Assembly (NCBI RefSeq): GCF_014841135.1
Contig: NZ_JACYTN010000016.1
Span: 1 to 64,000 of the forward strand
Origin: Paenibacillus arenosi
GTDB taxonomy: Bacteria; Bacillota; Bacilli; Paenibacillales; Paenibacillaceae
Direction: 5' to 3'
Length of the DNA: 64,000 nt
Below are positions 17,188 to 25,615 of this stretch, in pieces. The position numbers were made by a program, and so were the translations under genes. The notes beneath the pieces are model-generated. The model saw only the letters and a program-made list of their open reading frames with translations, did not search any database and was not told the origin of the DNA. Position 1 is the stretch's first letter, and each line of letters opens with the position of its first letter.

Positions 17188-18513
17188 CTAGCTCAAGCTA
17201 ACCCGCTCCTCACCTATACTCCCCTGCTGCGGAAAGAACATCGTTGTATCCATTTTCGTCACAGCTCCCATTCGACGTGTTACTGGATCGATCAGCCAAA
17301 CGACGGCTACCAGCACAACAAGCAAGCCACTAATCATAAGGACAGCCGCGCTGCTCAGTGCAGCACCTCCAATGCCCCCTAACAAAGCACCGATTGGCAT
17401 CGCCACTGCACCAATACTTCCAACCGCAGCCATAACTCTACCTAATAAATGTGCGGGTATAAGATTTTGCATAAATACCATCGCAATAATATTCGTAATT
17501 GCTGTCGGCACCCAGCCCATTCCATACAAAAGTACTGCCAGCCACATACTCGAAACTTGAGCAGCTGCGAACCACGCAAGCCCGCACCATAAAAAAGCAC
17601 CAATATACATGGCCCCCATAGGAAGCGTTTCTGGTCGTAGATGCGGAGCCAACAGCACCCCCACCATACTAAATACCGCTACAGAGGCAAGCATCATTCC
17701 ATACCAGTCAGAGCTTTGAGCCAAGCCGGGTAGGACTGCAAACACAGCGCCTCCCGCACAGTTAATCACAATCATTCCCGCTAACAAACGTATAATATAA
17801 GGATGGCGAAGAACAGCTACACCTTCCATCAATTCTTTCACATACTGTCTGAAAGACAGCTTTGACGCAGTTCTACGAACAACTTCTTCTCCAGACAGAC
17901 CATTCCCCTCACCCTTGCCCCCACTTTTCCCTTCCATATTGCTAGGAATAGGACGCAGTGTCATAAAAATAAGCGAAGCCAGCAAGAAAAGAACGGAATT
18001 CATCATAAACATACTTACAATCCCTATTAATGCAATCAAAACGCCACCTAATGCATTAAACACAGCTTCACTACCTTGGTTAGCAGCGCTAAACCACGCG
18101 TTGCCCGCAGTCAAATGCTCCTTTGGCAGCACTTTCGGCAGAGCTGACATCTGCGCAGGAAATATAAATTGATTCAATACAGCGATAATCGGCAGCAAAA
18201 TAAGAACTAACGTTACAGAAATAAAATCAAGCCAATAACTAAGTGGTAAAATAAGCAGCAAAATGGCTTGGGTTAATTGAGTCACAACTAGCATGTTCTT
18301 CAACGGCCAACGGTCAATAAGCGGTCCATATAAAAACTGTACAATACGAGGAATCGAAGTGAGAAACACAGCCAAGCCTGAATAAAAGGTAGAACCACCT
18401 AAATCATAAACAAGCCACATCGCAGATAACATATAGAAGCTATCACCTATGTTAGAAATCAATCTTCCCGCGAGCAGCTTTGTAAAATTCGCAAATTTCA
18501 ACGCTTGCAGCAT
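17188..18513 (-). CDS. MFS transporter (DHA3-like)
   Basis: A 441-residue, 12-helix major facilitator protein. The N-terminus FTKLLAGRLISNIGDSFYMLSAMWLVYDLGGS and PRIVQFLYGPLIDRW (motif A region) are typical of macrolide-efflux-like DHA3 members. The ATG at 18513 has GAGGGGGAG upstream and gives the usual family N-terminus; another in-frame ATG at 18579 also has a ribosome-like site (AGGTGAAGGG), so a 22-residue longer form is possible. A hydrophilic loop of about 35 residues lies mid-protein (MEGKSGGKGEGNG). The substrate cannot be told. It is a monocistronic gene. Confidence 0.82.
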   Translation of the reverse strand: MLQALKFANFTKLLAGRLISNIGDSFYMLSAMWLVYDLGGSTFYSGLAVFLTSIPRIVQFLYGPLIDRWPLKNMLVVTQLTQAILLLILPLSYWLDFISVTLVLILLPIIAVLNQFIFPAQMSALPKVLPKEHLTAGNAWFSAANQGSEAVFNALGGVLIALIGIVSMFMMNSVLFLLASLIFMTLRPIPSNMEGKSGGKGEGNGLSGEEVVRRTASKLSFRQYVKELMEGVAVLRHPYIIRLLAGMIVINCAGGAVFAVLPGLAQSSDWYGMMLASVAVFSMVGVLLAPHLRPETLPMGAMYIGAFLWCGLAWFAAAQVSSMWLAVLLYGMGWVPTAITNIIAMVFMQNLIPAHLLGRVMAAVGSIGAVAMPIGALLGGIGGAALSSAAVLMISGLLVVLVAVVWLIDPVTRRMGAVTKMDTTMFFPQQGSIGEERVSLS

Positions 18514-18652
18514 ATTGCTCTTCTCCCCCTCGGCTCTCCATAAAGACCGCTTTACTTGTAACCATAGTTTAATCAACATTCATATCCCTTCACCTCAGTC
18601 CCTAGCTGTAATTTTACTCAGCCTCTCGTTCTTCCACCGCTAGTTGCACAGC

Positions 18653-18698
18653 ACAAAAAAACCTCGACTGCTCCAAGCGATATTGGAGATTCGAGGTT
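18653..18698 (-). terminator. terminator of uppP and the ABC operon
   Basis: AACCTCGA (18660-18667) pairs with TCGAGGTT (18691-18698), with an inner CTCCAA/TTGGAG stem. On the minus strand a run of seven U follows (A run 18654-18660). It lies 84 bases beyond the uppP stop. Confidence 0.7.
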
Positions 18699-18781
18699 CG
18701 ATTCATATCTATTTTCTTTTCAGGAATACAGCTGGATTTAACTGCTCCGATTCAATTACGATACTCGGAATGAACCTGCTC

Positions 18782-19609
18782 CTACAAAAATACGAAATAA
18801 ATAACAGCTGCCAATACGATACGATAAATCGCCAGCGGAATAAGCTTAATGCGATTAATTAACTTCAAGAAGAAACGAATCGAAACAAGAGCAACTAGAA
18901 ACGCGCTAATAAAGCCTACGACGAAAAATGGAATAACATCTGCCGTAATCGCATCCCAACTTTTCACCAATGACAAGAAGCTTGCTCCACCGATAATCGG
19001 CACAGCCATAATAAAAGTAAAATCAGCAGCCGCGCGATGGCTCAAGCCCAGCAGTACGCCAGCTGATATCGTAGATCCAGATCGAGAGAATCCCGGCCAC
19101 ATCGCCAAGCACTGTACGAGACCAATCGTTAACGCTTGCTTGTACGTAACTTGGTCTACCGTCTCTACCTTTTTCACACGTGGTGCGAGCAAATCCGCTG
19201 CAATCATAAGAAATGCCCCAAGTACAAGTCCAATCACAACTGTTTGCGTAGAGAACAAATACGTATCAATAAAATCTTCGAATATAAACCCCAATATTCC
19301 GAACGGTAAAATACCTACAATGACTTGCGTTAGCTTTAAACGCGGCTGCAAAGCTTGCTCGCCCGTCACCTTTTTCAATCCCAACATCGTCATAAACCGA
19401 TCCCACATTAAAACAACGACCGCCAAAATCGAACCGAACTGGATAACGACCTTGAACGTGTTGGCCACCTCGGGCGAGAACATTTCTTTCGTCTTAAACA
19501 ACCAATCATCAACAATGATCATATGCCCTGTCGAGGACACGGGCGCAAACTCTGTCAGCCCCTCTACGATACCTAATACAAACGCCGCAAATAACTCCCA
19601 CCAATTCAA
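18782..19609 (-). CDS. uppP: undecaprenyl-diphosphatase UppP (BacA family)
   Basis: A 275-residue membrane phosphatase that recycles undecaprenyl diphosphate to the monophosphate carrier; extra copies confer bacitracin resistance. The two signature motifs are intact: EGLTEFAPVSSTGHMI (about residues 16-31) and GFSRSGSTISAGVLLGL (about 170-186). The TTG start has GAGGAGG upstream. It follows the ABC permease after 20 bases and ends the probable ABC-uppP transcript, so it is tied to an envelope-stress module rather than standing alone. Confidence 0.95.
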   Translation of the reverse strand: MNWWELFAAFVLGIVEGLTEFAPVSSTGHMIIVDDWLFKTKEMFSPEVANTFKVVIQFGSILAVVVLMWDRFMTMLGLKKVTGEQALQPRLKLTQVIVGILPFGILGFIFEDFIDTYLFSTQTVVIGLVLGAFLMIAADLLAPRVKKVETVDQVTYKQALTIGLVQCLAMWPGFSRSGSTISAGVLLGLSHRAAADFTFIMAVPIIGGASFLSLVKSWDAITADVIPFFVVGFISAFLVALVSIRFFLKLINRIKLIPLAIYRIVLAAVIYFVFL

Positions 19610-19629
19610 TCGTCTAACCTCCTCACGAA

Positions 19630-20373
19630 TTAATCAATATCTGATCTCCTAAAATAAATAATCGTTGCTGCTAGTCCAAATACAGAAGTAGCAAAAATGA
19701 TAGCATACGAATAGGAGATTGGATAAACGAATTCCGCACTGTTCGTTACCACCATATGTACTGCTGACCAGGGAAATAGACCTTGATAGTCTGTATCAAT
19801 AACCGTAAGATTGGCCATCGTAACCACCGCAGTAAATATAATCGTCGGCACAAAATTTTTAAATAGCATCGTAATCCATATAATTGGGGTCGATAACAAG
19901 AATAGTAGAAACGCTCCTACAAAAAACTGTCCAAGAGAATCGACGATAACCGCCACACTTAATCCTTCAAATTGGCCTACCAAACCTAGCAAGAGGGTCA
20001 TTACCCAAGCAACTATCGTCAGAGCAAAAATCCATATCAACAGCAGCAGCCATTTGCTCACGATTAGACTCGTTTTGGACACCGGAATCGTCAGCAAGTT
20101 TTTCAATGTATCTTCCGTATATTCACGGCTAAACAAGTAAGCCGCTATTACTCCATACAGCAGCGTACCGATGAGCATAAGTACATTCAAATTCGTATTG
20201 TAAAATGACACATCGAACGTAAGAATCGTCTCTGGCTTCTCTCGTTTCATACTCAAAAAGGCGATAAACATCATAATAGGTGCTGCCATTGCTCCCGTTA
20301 CGCTGACCATAAACATCTTTGCCCGCTTCAACTTCAGCAGCTCGGTATACAACAAGTTAACCAATCGTCCCAC
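19630..20373 (-). CDS. ABC-2 type transporter permease, BcrB-like
   Basis: A 247-residue permease with six membrane segments (EYTEDTLKNLLTIPVSKTSLIVSKW between them is typical of ABC-2 lantibiotic/bacitracin exporters). Its start overlaps the end of the ATPase gene by 17 bases, which implies coupling, and uppP follows after 20 bases. With the ATPase it would form a BcrAB-type pump acting on a peptide antibiotic that binds lipid II or its carrier. The specificity is inferred from the neighbours only. Confidence 0.82.
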   Translation of the reverse strand: MGRLVNLLYTELLKLKRAKMFMVSVTGAMAAPIMMFIAFLSMKREKPETILTFDVSFYNTNLNVLMLIGTLLYGVIAAYLFSREYTEDTLKNLLTIPVSKTSLIVSKWLLLLIWIFALTIVAWVMTLLLGLVGQFEGLSVAVIVDSLGQFFVGAFLLFLLSTPIIWITMLFKNFVPTIIFTAVVTMANLTVIDTDYQGLFPWSAVHMVVTNSAEFVYPISYSYAIIFATSVFGLAATIIYFRRSDID

Positions 20374-21277
20374 CGCCTATCAGCTTGATGAAGTAGTCTT
20401 CCAGCCTATCTTCGCTTATCGCTATTCTCGTTACTTCGATATCATGCTCAACGAGCAGCTTATTCAGCTTGCCCTGCTGACCCATATGAGAATAAATGCG
20501 CAAGAAGCCTTCACCATGAGCCTCATACTCTACTCCCTCAAAGTGCTGTTCTAACAGCATGGCAGCCTTGTTGTCATTCGACACTTGCAGCTCCATATAA
20601 TTGCGATTTCTCGTACGCAATTCTTCAAAAGAAACTTCCTCAAGCAGTCTCCCTTGATGAATGATCCCAATCTGATCAGCCAACTGCTCTACTTCGGATA
20701 AAATATGGCTAGAAATAAGTACGGTCAGCTTTCTCTCCACTGCGAGCGACTTGATCAGTCGACGGACTTCCTTAATTCCAACAGGGTCCAAGCCATTCGT
20801 AGGCTCATCCAAAATAAGCAGCTCAGGATGATGAAGAATAGCTCTTGCGATTCCAAGCCGCTGCTTCATGCCCATCGAATATTTGCCAACTAGCTTCTTC
20901 GTTTCTTGTTCTAGCCCTACAATTTCTAATGCTTCCTCAATCGCAGTTTTCTTATGAACACCCATTAGTTTCGCATTAATAAGCAAGTTCTCTTTACCTG
21001 TCAAATTCTCATAGAAACCCGAATGCTCAACCATAGAGCCAATTCTTCTTAATATTTCTTTTTGATGCTTGAATAGGTTCTCACCAAATATCTCAATCTG
21101 GCCTTCTGTCGGCTTGACGAGCCCTAACAGCATGCGAATCGTTGTCGTCTTGCCTGCGCCGTTTCGACCTAGAAAACCATAGATTTGACCTTGCTTTACA
21201 TTGAGCTGAAGGCTGTCTACTGCCTTTTGCGTTCCGTATTGTTTCGTTAAGTTAGTCGTTTGAATGACCGCTGTCAT
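20357..21277 (-). CDS. ABC transporter ATP-binding protein, BcrA-like
   Basis: A 306-residue ATPase of the drug/peptide exporter class. Walker A GRNGAGKTT, signature YSMGMKQRLGIA and Walker B LLILDEPTNGLDP are all present, followed by the H-loop SSHILSEVEQLAD. About 80 further residues at the C-terminus match the BcrA/NatA type. AGGAGG precedes the ATG. It is the first gene after the two-component system, and a direct repeat upstream looks like a response-regulator site. Confidence 0.92.
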   Translation of the reverse strand: MTAVIQTTNLTKQYGTQKAVDSLQLNVKQGQIYGFLGRNGAGKTTTIRMLLGLVKPTEGQIEIFGENLFKHQKEILRRIGSMVEHSGFYENLTGKENLLINAKLMGVHKKTAIEEALEIVGLEQETKKLVGKYSMGMKQRLGIARAILHHPELLILDEPTNGLDPVGIKEVRRLIKSLAVERKLTVLISSHILSEVEQLADQIGIIHQGRLLEEVSFEELRTRNRNYMELQVSNDNKAAMLLEQHFEGVEYEAHGEGFLRIYSHMGQQGKLNKLLVEHDIEVTRIAISEDRLEDYFIKLIGGGTIG

Positions 21278-21338
21278 GCAAGCACCTCCTGCTAATGAAC
21301 GATGATAGATCTGCTAATAATCAACCGAATGTAGCTCT

Positions 21339-21384
21339 ATTGTAAGCAGTAGAGTTTACATGCCTCTTAACGAGTTCTTAACGA
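21339..21384 (-). promoter_or_regulatory. activator-type promoter with direct repeat upstream of the ABC-uppP genes
   Basis: On the minus strand TCGTTAAGA occurs twice with an 11-base period (+ strand 21365-21373 and 21376-21384), the geometry used by OmpR-family regulators. A TACAAT -10 box follows (21339-21344). No good -35 box exists at the right spacing; the proximal repeat occupies that place. This fits activation by the adjacent response regulator. Confidence 0.5.
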
Positions 21385-21411
21385 TTTCTTACATGGATTC
21401 TATTTCAACCG

Positions 21412-22473
21412 TCATCCCACTTGGTTCGGTATATTTGAGTGACTAGTTATCCCCGCTTTAGGAATCGTGAAGTTAAACGTCGTTCTTATGCCAGGCTCAC
21501 TTTCCAACCAAATGGCACCGCCATTTTTCTCGACAAGCGCTTTGCTTATCGCGAGCCCTAGGCCGCTGCTGCCATTCAGCGTACTCCTTGAGCGATCTGC
21601 ACGGTACATTCTATCGAATATGTTCATCACATCTTGTTCGGCAATGCCTGCCCCTTTATCCCAAATACTAAACTGATAGCTATGGGACGTTTGCATGAGT
21701 TCGATTCCGAGTACCTTTCCTTCTTTCCCATATTGGATAGCATTCTTTATAAGATTGTTCAAAATTCGCAGCAGACTGAGTCGATCGACCAACACCATGC
21801 ACTTCTCCTCTGGCAGTCCAACCCGCAGCTCTATTTTGTGCTGATCCAACTCTGGTAAAAAGGAAATTACCGCTTCTCTGGCCAATTCGGCAGCATCTAC
21901 CGATTCCACTTTCAATGGAATTTCATCTGCATCCAATTTTGCTAAATGGAAAATTTCATCGATCAATTCCTTTAAGGCGACCGCTTTATTCGAAATGACC
22001 TGAACAAACTGCTCCCGCTCCTCTGGCGAAGCTGGTATATTATCTTTCAGCGCATCCACGTAACCAATGATGGACGTAAGCGGTGTGCGAATATCGTGTG
22101 AAATGTTTGTAAGCAGACTCTTTCTTGCTGCCTCAGAGCGTACCGATTGAACTTGGACCTTGGCTATATGCTCAATCAATTCATTGATCGAGAAAATGAC
22201 TTCTTCAACGATCGGATTATCATTGGTTAATATCCGAGTGTTCGCATTCCCTTGAACAGCCCGCTTCAATGCCAATCCTACGCTGCGAAGCTTTGATCTT
22301 AACTGAATTCGTATAAACAGTAAACTTCCCGTTACGAAAATGAGCATACTAAATAAAACCCCACGCAGCATGCCTTGGGGCTGATTGGTCCATTCCACCA
22401 TGAAAAGGGCCGCTAAGAGCAGCAATTGTACGATGATGAGCAGCATACTCTTATCACGATTCATCTTTTTCAC
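21412..22473 (-). CDS. sensor histidine kinase, intramembrane-sensing type
   Basis: A 353-residue kinase with two N-terminal membrane helices (about 9-26 and 35-54) separated by fewer than ten residues, as in BceS-like intramembrane-sensing kinases. The phospho-acceptor H box is ISHDIRTPLTSIIGYVDAL, the N box LNNLIKNAIQYGKEG, the G boxes DKGAGI and GSSGLGLAI. Its start overlaps the response regulator gene by 20 bases. Such kinases usually detect peptide antibiotics through the cognate ABC transporter, which is the next gene pair downstream. Confidence 0.92.
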   Translation of the reverse strand: MKKMNRDKSMLLIIVQLLLLAALFMVEWTNQPQGMLRGVLFSMLIFVTGSLLFIRIQLRSKLRSVGLALKRAVQGNANTRILTNDNPIVEEVIFSINELIEHIAKVQVQSVRSEAARKSLLTNISHDIRTPLTSIIGYVDALKDNIPASPEEREQFVQVISNKAVALKELIDEIFHLAKLDADEIPLKVESVDAAELAREAVISFLPELDQHKIELRVGLPEEKCMVLVDRLSLLRILNNLIKNAIQYGKEGKVLGIELMQTSHSYQFSIWDKGAGIAEQDVMNIFDRMYRADRSRSTLNGSSGLGLAISKALVEKNGGAIWLESEPGIRTTFNFTIPKAGITSHSNIPNQVG

Positions 22474-23179
22474 CTACAAATTTGTACCCAATTCCCCATA
22501 CGGTCTGTATCCACGATGGATGAGATGGATCCGATTCTATTTTCAACCTCAATCTTCGAATATGTACCATTACGGTATTATCGTCCTCAAGATATTCACT
22601 GCTCCACACTTGGCGGAAAATTTGCGTCTTCGTAAATACTTGTTCCGGATGCGAAGCAAAAAACTTCAACAGCTCAAATTCCTTAGCCGTTAACGCTACT
22701 TCTTCTCCGTTCTTCTTCACGCTGTATTTTCGTATATCGATGATTAGGCCTTTATAGCGCAGCAACTCCTCTGAACGCTCGCTCGGAACACGGTTCTCGC
22801 TGCTCCCTAGTACCATAAACCGTCGCAACTGCGCTTTAATGCGAGCAACCAGCTCATGAACGCTGAACGGCTTCGTCATATAATCATCTGCCCCGATACT
22901 TAGTCCGATCACTTTGTCCATTTCTTGATCTTTCGCGGTCAGCATCATAATCGGCACATTCATCGTCTGACGCAGCCTTCTACATACTTCAATACCATCG
23001 AGCTTCGGCATCATGAGGTCTAGTAAAATGAGATTATATGTATGGTGATCACACAAACGCAGTGCCTCTTCCCCATCTGCTGCTGTGTCAACTTGATAGT
23101 TTTCTCGCTGCAAATACGTTCGAATTAACTCCCGTATCTCCTTATCGTCATCCGCTATTAATAGTCGGATATGATCCAT
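22454..23179 (-). CDS. OmpR/PhoB-family response regulator
   Basis: A 241-residue two-domain regulator. The receiver has the acidic DDD near residues 9-11, the phospho-acceptor in LILLDLMMPKLDG and the conserved Lys in DDYMTKPF. The C-terminal winged helix ends in DNTVMVHIRRLRLKIE and WGIGYKF. The start at 23179 (MDHIRLLIADDD) is chosen because a longer frame adds 46 residues without homology and AGGTG lies upstream of this ATG. It is paired with the kinase gene by a 20-base overlap and probably drives the ABC-uppP promoter. Confidence 0.93.
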   Translation of the reverse strand: MDHIRLLIADDDKEIRELIRTYLQRENYQVDTAADGEEALRLCDHHTYNLILLDLMMPKLDGIEVCRRLRQTMNVPIMMLTAKDQEMDKVIGLSIGADDYMTKPFSVHELVARIKAQLRRFMVLGSSENRVPSERSEELLRYKGLIIDIRKYSVKKNGEEVALTAKEFELLKFFASHPEQVFTKTQIFRQVWSSEYLEDDNTVMVHIRRLRLKIESDPSHPSWIQTVWGIGYKFVGEKDES

Positions 23180-23317
23180 ATATGCACACCTGCTTTTTTT
23201 GAGTAATGGAGAATATGAATGGCGAAATGACATGTAAATGAAATGAATAGCCAACCTCGTTATTATAACAACATAGATTGGGCATTGCTGTAAACTGATT
23301 GCAGTTCGGAAGTTCAT

Positions 23318-23820
23318 TTAACTGCGTCTACGGTTTCCAATTTATTTGCAGCGTTCACTCTTAACGAAACGAAACTACATCCATGCTCCCCCCTGCCCTC
23401 TGCCCCTCTTTACAACCCAGGTCTTTTACAATACCCTTGTACACGATAGGTGGAATGTTTGCCTTATTTTTGTCCGCTGTAGATGGAATTCCGGAAGTGA
23501 ATGTCTTTCTAATAGTGGACACTTTTTTTCAAAAAGAAACATAGTGAACCCTCTGTAAATAAACTATATTTAGTATCACCATCATTTTACATGCACTATA
23601 TGTAGTAATTTCTTTCTTGTAGTCAGCCGCTGCCATATATGTCCCTGATGTCCACTTTTGTAAAGACAATCTCGCCACTTTTCCATATCAGGAGGACAAT
23701 TCAGAGAGGTGGCGAAGGATTCAGGAATTCCAAGCCCCCTATGATAATTCAGCAAAATATAGGACGCACTTGTTCAACTCTTCTGGTTCAACTTTGATTC
23801 GTTTCGAATACGCTAACGTC
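23318..23820. other. gene-free stretch of about 500 bases
   Basis: No frame here has a plausible start with a ribosome site. Short inverted repeats occur (for example CGCCACT near 23674 and AGGTGGCG near 23706), but no recognisable gene, transposase fragment or RNA was seen. A TATAAT-like box upstream of the response regulator lies at its left end. Confidence 0.4.
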
Positions 23821-23823
23821 TTC

Positions 23824-23868
23824 ACAAAAAAATAGCCAGCTCGCTCAACCATTTGAACAAACTGGCTA
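23824..23868 (-). terminator. terminator of the copZ-glutaredoxin pair
   Basis: TAGCCAG (23833-23839) pairs with CTGGCTA (23862-23868). Read on the minus strand, a run of U residues follows (A run 23826-23832). It lies 75 bases past the glutaredoxin-like stop codon. Confidence 0.65.
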
Positions 23869-23943
23869 TAACGAACCGGCTATTTTATTCAAAAATTTAT
23901 TCCGTCACTAACTACCCGCATGTATATATAGTAGGCCCCATCA

Positions 23944-24183
23944 TTACTTTAACAAATCACTTATTTCTGTAAGATTTTCGGCGAATCCAACAAACACCTT
24001 ATTGCCGATGACGATCGTAGGAACAATTTGTTTGCCTGTTAAATCCATTACTTCTTTCGCATACTTTTCATCCGTTTCACAGTCATATTCAATATACGAA
24101 ATTTCATTTTCTTTGAAATAACGCTTGGCATGGTTGCAGTCGCCACAGGTAGGTATTGAATAAATGATTACTGATTCGGTCAT
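23944..24183 (-). CDS. glutaredoxin family protein
   Basis: A 79-residue glutaredoxin/NrdH-like protein. The redox motif is CGDC at residues 13-16, and the cis-proline TIVIGNKVFVGF block that recognises the partner is intact. GAGGGGTG precedes the ATG. It is 39 bases downstream of the copper chaperone gene behind a CsoR-like operator, so it is probably copper-induced and may reduce the chaperone thiols or repair copper-oxidised ones; that role is inferred. Confidence 0.85.
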   Translation of the reverse strand: MTESVIIYSIPTCGDCNHAKRYFKENEISYIEYDCETDEKYAKEVMDLTGKQIVPTIVIGNKVFVGFAENLTEISDLLK

Positions 24184-24222
24184 CTTGACACACCCCTCAT
24201 TAGGTTATTGCAAGGTATGACT

Positions 24223-24426
24223 TTAAACAGTCGTTTTATATCCTTTAGCTTGGATGCTTTCTTGAATATCCGAAATCTCCAGCTTGGCTTCGTCATATTT
24301 CACAAAAAGCGTTCCTTGTTCGAAGTTAACCTGTCCTTCAACGCCGATTCCATCTAGAACTCCCTCAATTTTTTTGACACATGAGCGGCAGTTCATCCCT
24401 TCGATTTTCAACGTCACCTCTTTCAT
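24223..24426 (-). CDS. copZ: CopZ-like copper chaperone (HMA domain)
   Basis: A 67-residue heavy-metal-associated domain that carries Cu(I). The metal motif GMNCRSC is at residues 10-16, with the ferredoxin-like fold pattern after it (VNFEQGTLFVKYDEAKL, IQAKGYKT). AAAGGAGGTG precedes the ATG. Length equals that of Bacillus CopZ. The usual copA ATPase gene does not follow; a glutaredoxin gene does. A CsoR-type operator lies upstream. Confidence 0.9.
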   Translation of the reverse strand: MKEVTLKIEGMNCRSCVKKIEGVLDGIGVEGQVNFEQGTLFVKYDEAKLEISDIQESIQAKGYKTTV

Positions 24427-24490
24427 CTTTTCACCTCCTTTCTATACACACCTCAACATACCCCTACACCCTATATAAAATCACAACTCA

Positions 24491-24520
24491 AATATACTAT
24501 ACCCCCCTGGAGTATGTAAA
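24491..24520 (-). promoter_or_regulatory. promoter with CsoR-like copper operator
   Basis: ATACCCCCCTGGAGTAT (24499-24515) is a pseudo-palindrome with the central G/C run flanked by ATAC/GTAT that is typical of Cu(I)-CsoR operators. On the minus strand it fills the spacer between TTTACA (24515-24520) and TATATT (24491-24496), 18 bases apart. Repression relieved by copper is the expected behaviour. Confidence 0.65.
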
Positions 24521-24628
24521 TGGTTTTTTAACTATTCCTACCATGAATTTTTCTAAGAACCCACTACCTACCTTGAAAATAAACGGACAACCAACCACTC
24601 CCGTTCCTCAAGGAGATAGCCATGGTTG

Positions 24629-25585
24629 TTATTCACTATGTACTTTTGATGGATTAAGCGCTCTCGCCATAGCATCCACATAGTTTTGACTGGCTCGCTG
24701 GCTTACTTCCGCTTGCGGAACGAACACTTCAAAGACGTGGAAACAGCCGGGATAAAGGTGGAATTCAACATCTACGCCTGCTTGCGCAAGGCGTGTCACA
24801 TATTCGATCGTCTCATCCCGGAACAAATCGAGTTGGCCAACACATGTATAAGTTGGCGGCAATCCCTCCAAGCTGCTCGCTCTCGACGGTACCGCATAAG
24901 GGGGAAGCTCGCTGGCATCGCTGCTCTCACCCAAATACATTTTCCACGCATCTACGTTGTTCGTTCTATTCCATGTTGCGTTGTCGTCCGTAATCTCATG
25001 GCTCGATGCTGTATGATTGCGATTGTCTATCATCGGATAGAGCAGCATTTGGAAAATGAGCGCTGGGCCACCTTTGTCACGAACTAGCAAAGCAAGTGCC
25101 GCAGTCAATCCACCGCCTCCACTAGCACCTGCGATCGCTACCCGCTCCACATCGATGCCGAGCATCTTAGCTTCTCCCGTCATCCATACAAGAGCGGCAT
25201 AACAGTCATGAAGCCCATCTGGATAGGGATGTTCGGGAGCAAGACGATAATCAATGGAGACAACAACACAATTTGCTGCCTGCACGAAGCGCTCGCACAA
25301 AGCATCGTCCATATCAGGATGTCCCATCACATAACCCCCTCCATGAATCCACAACATGGCTGGAAGAGCAGCTTCTGTGCGCTTAGCTGGTTCATAGATT
25401 TTGGCTACTATTTCTCCAGCTGCTCCCGGAATCATCCGAGTTGTCGTGCGAACATGGTCCGACGGTTTAATAGGCGGACCCGCTAACAAGTTCCTACTCC
25501 ACGCTAACTTCTCCGCTAGTTGAAAACCAGGAAATTGTGCTAATGTTGGCCTTAGTTCTGGTAGTACCCTACTTTTGAAATTCAT
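24629..25585 (-). CDS. alpha/beta hydrolase, hormone-sensitive-lipase (fold 3) family
   Basis: A 318-residue esterase. The oxyanion-hole motif HGGGYVMG, the nucleophile elbow GASGGGG, an Asp in GQLDLFRDE and the His in YPGCFHVFEVF complete the catalytic triad pattern of bacterial HSL-type esterases. GAGGAG precedes the ATG. It is the last of three co-directional genes (MFS, flavin monooxygenase, hydrolase) and starts 30 bases after the monooxygenase. An ester or lactone substrate processed by the pair is plausible but unproven. Confidence 0.9.
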   Translation of the reverse strand: MNFKSRVLPELRPTLAQFPGFQLAEKLAWSRNLLAGPPIKPSDHVRTTTRMIPGAAGEIVAKIYEPAKRTEAALPAMLWIHGGGYVMGHPDMDDALCERFVQAANCVVVSIDYRLAPEHPYPDGLHDCYAALVWMTGEAKMLGIDVERVAIAGASGGGGLTAALALLVRDKGGPALIFQMLLYPMIDNRNHTASSHEITDDNATWNRTNNVDAWKMYLGESSDASELPPYAVPSRASSLEGLPPTYTCVGQLDLFRDETIEYVTRLAQAGVDVEFHLYPGCFHVFEVFVPQAEVSQRASQNYVDAMARALNPSKVHSE

Positions 25586-25615
25586 ATAAATGTCTCCTCT
25601 ATTCGAATGTTAATG

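Noticed and set aside
23640-23760. Inverted sequences in the gene-free stretch, considered as insertion-sequence remains
   Set aside because: No terminal repeats with target duplication and no transposase-like frame.
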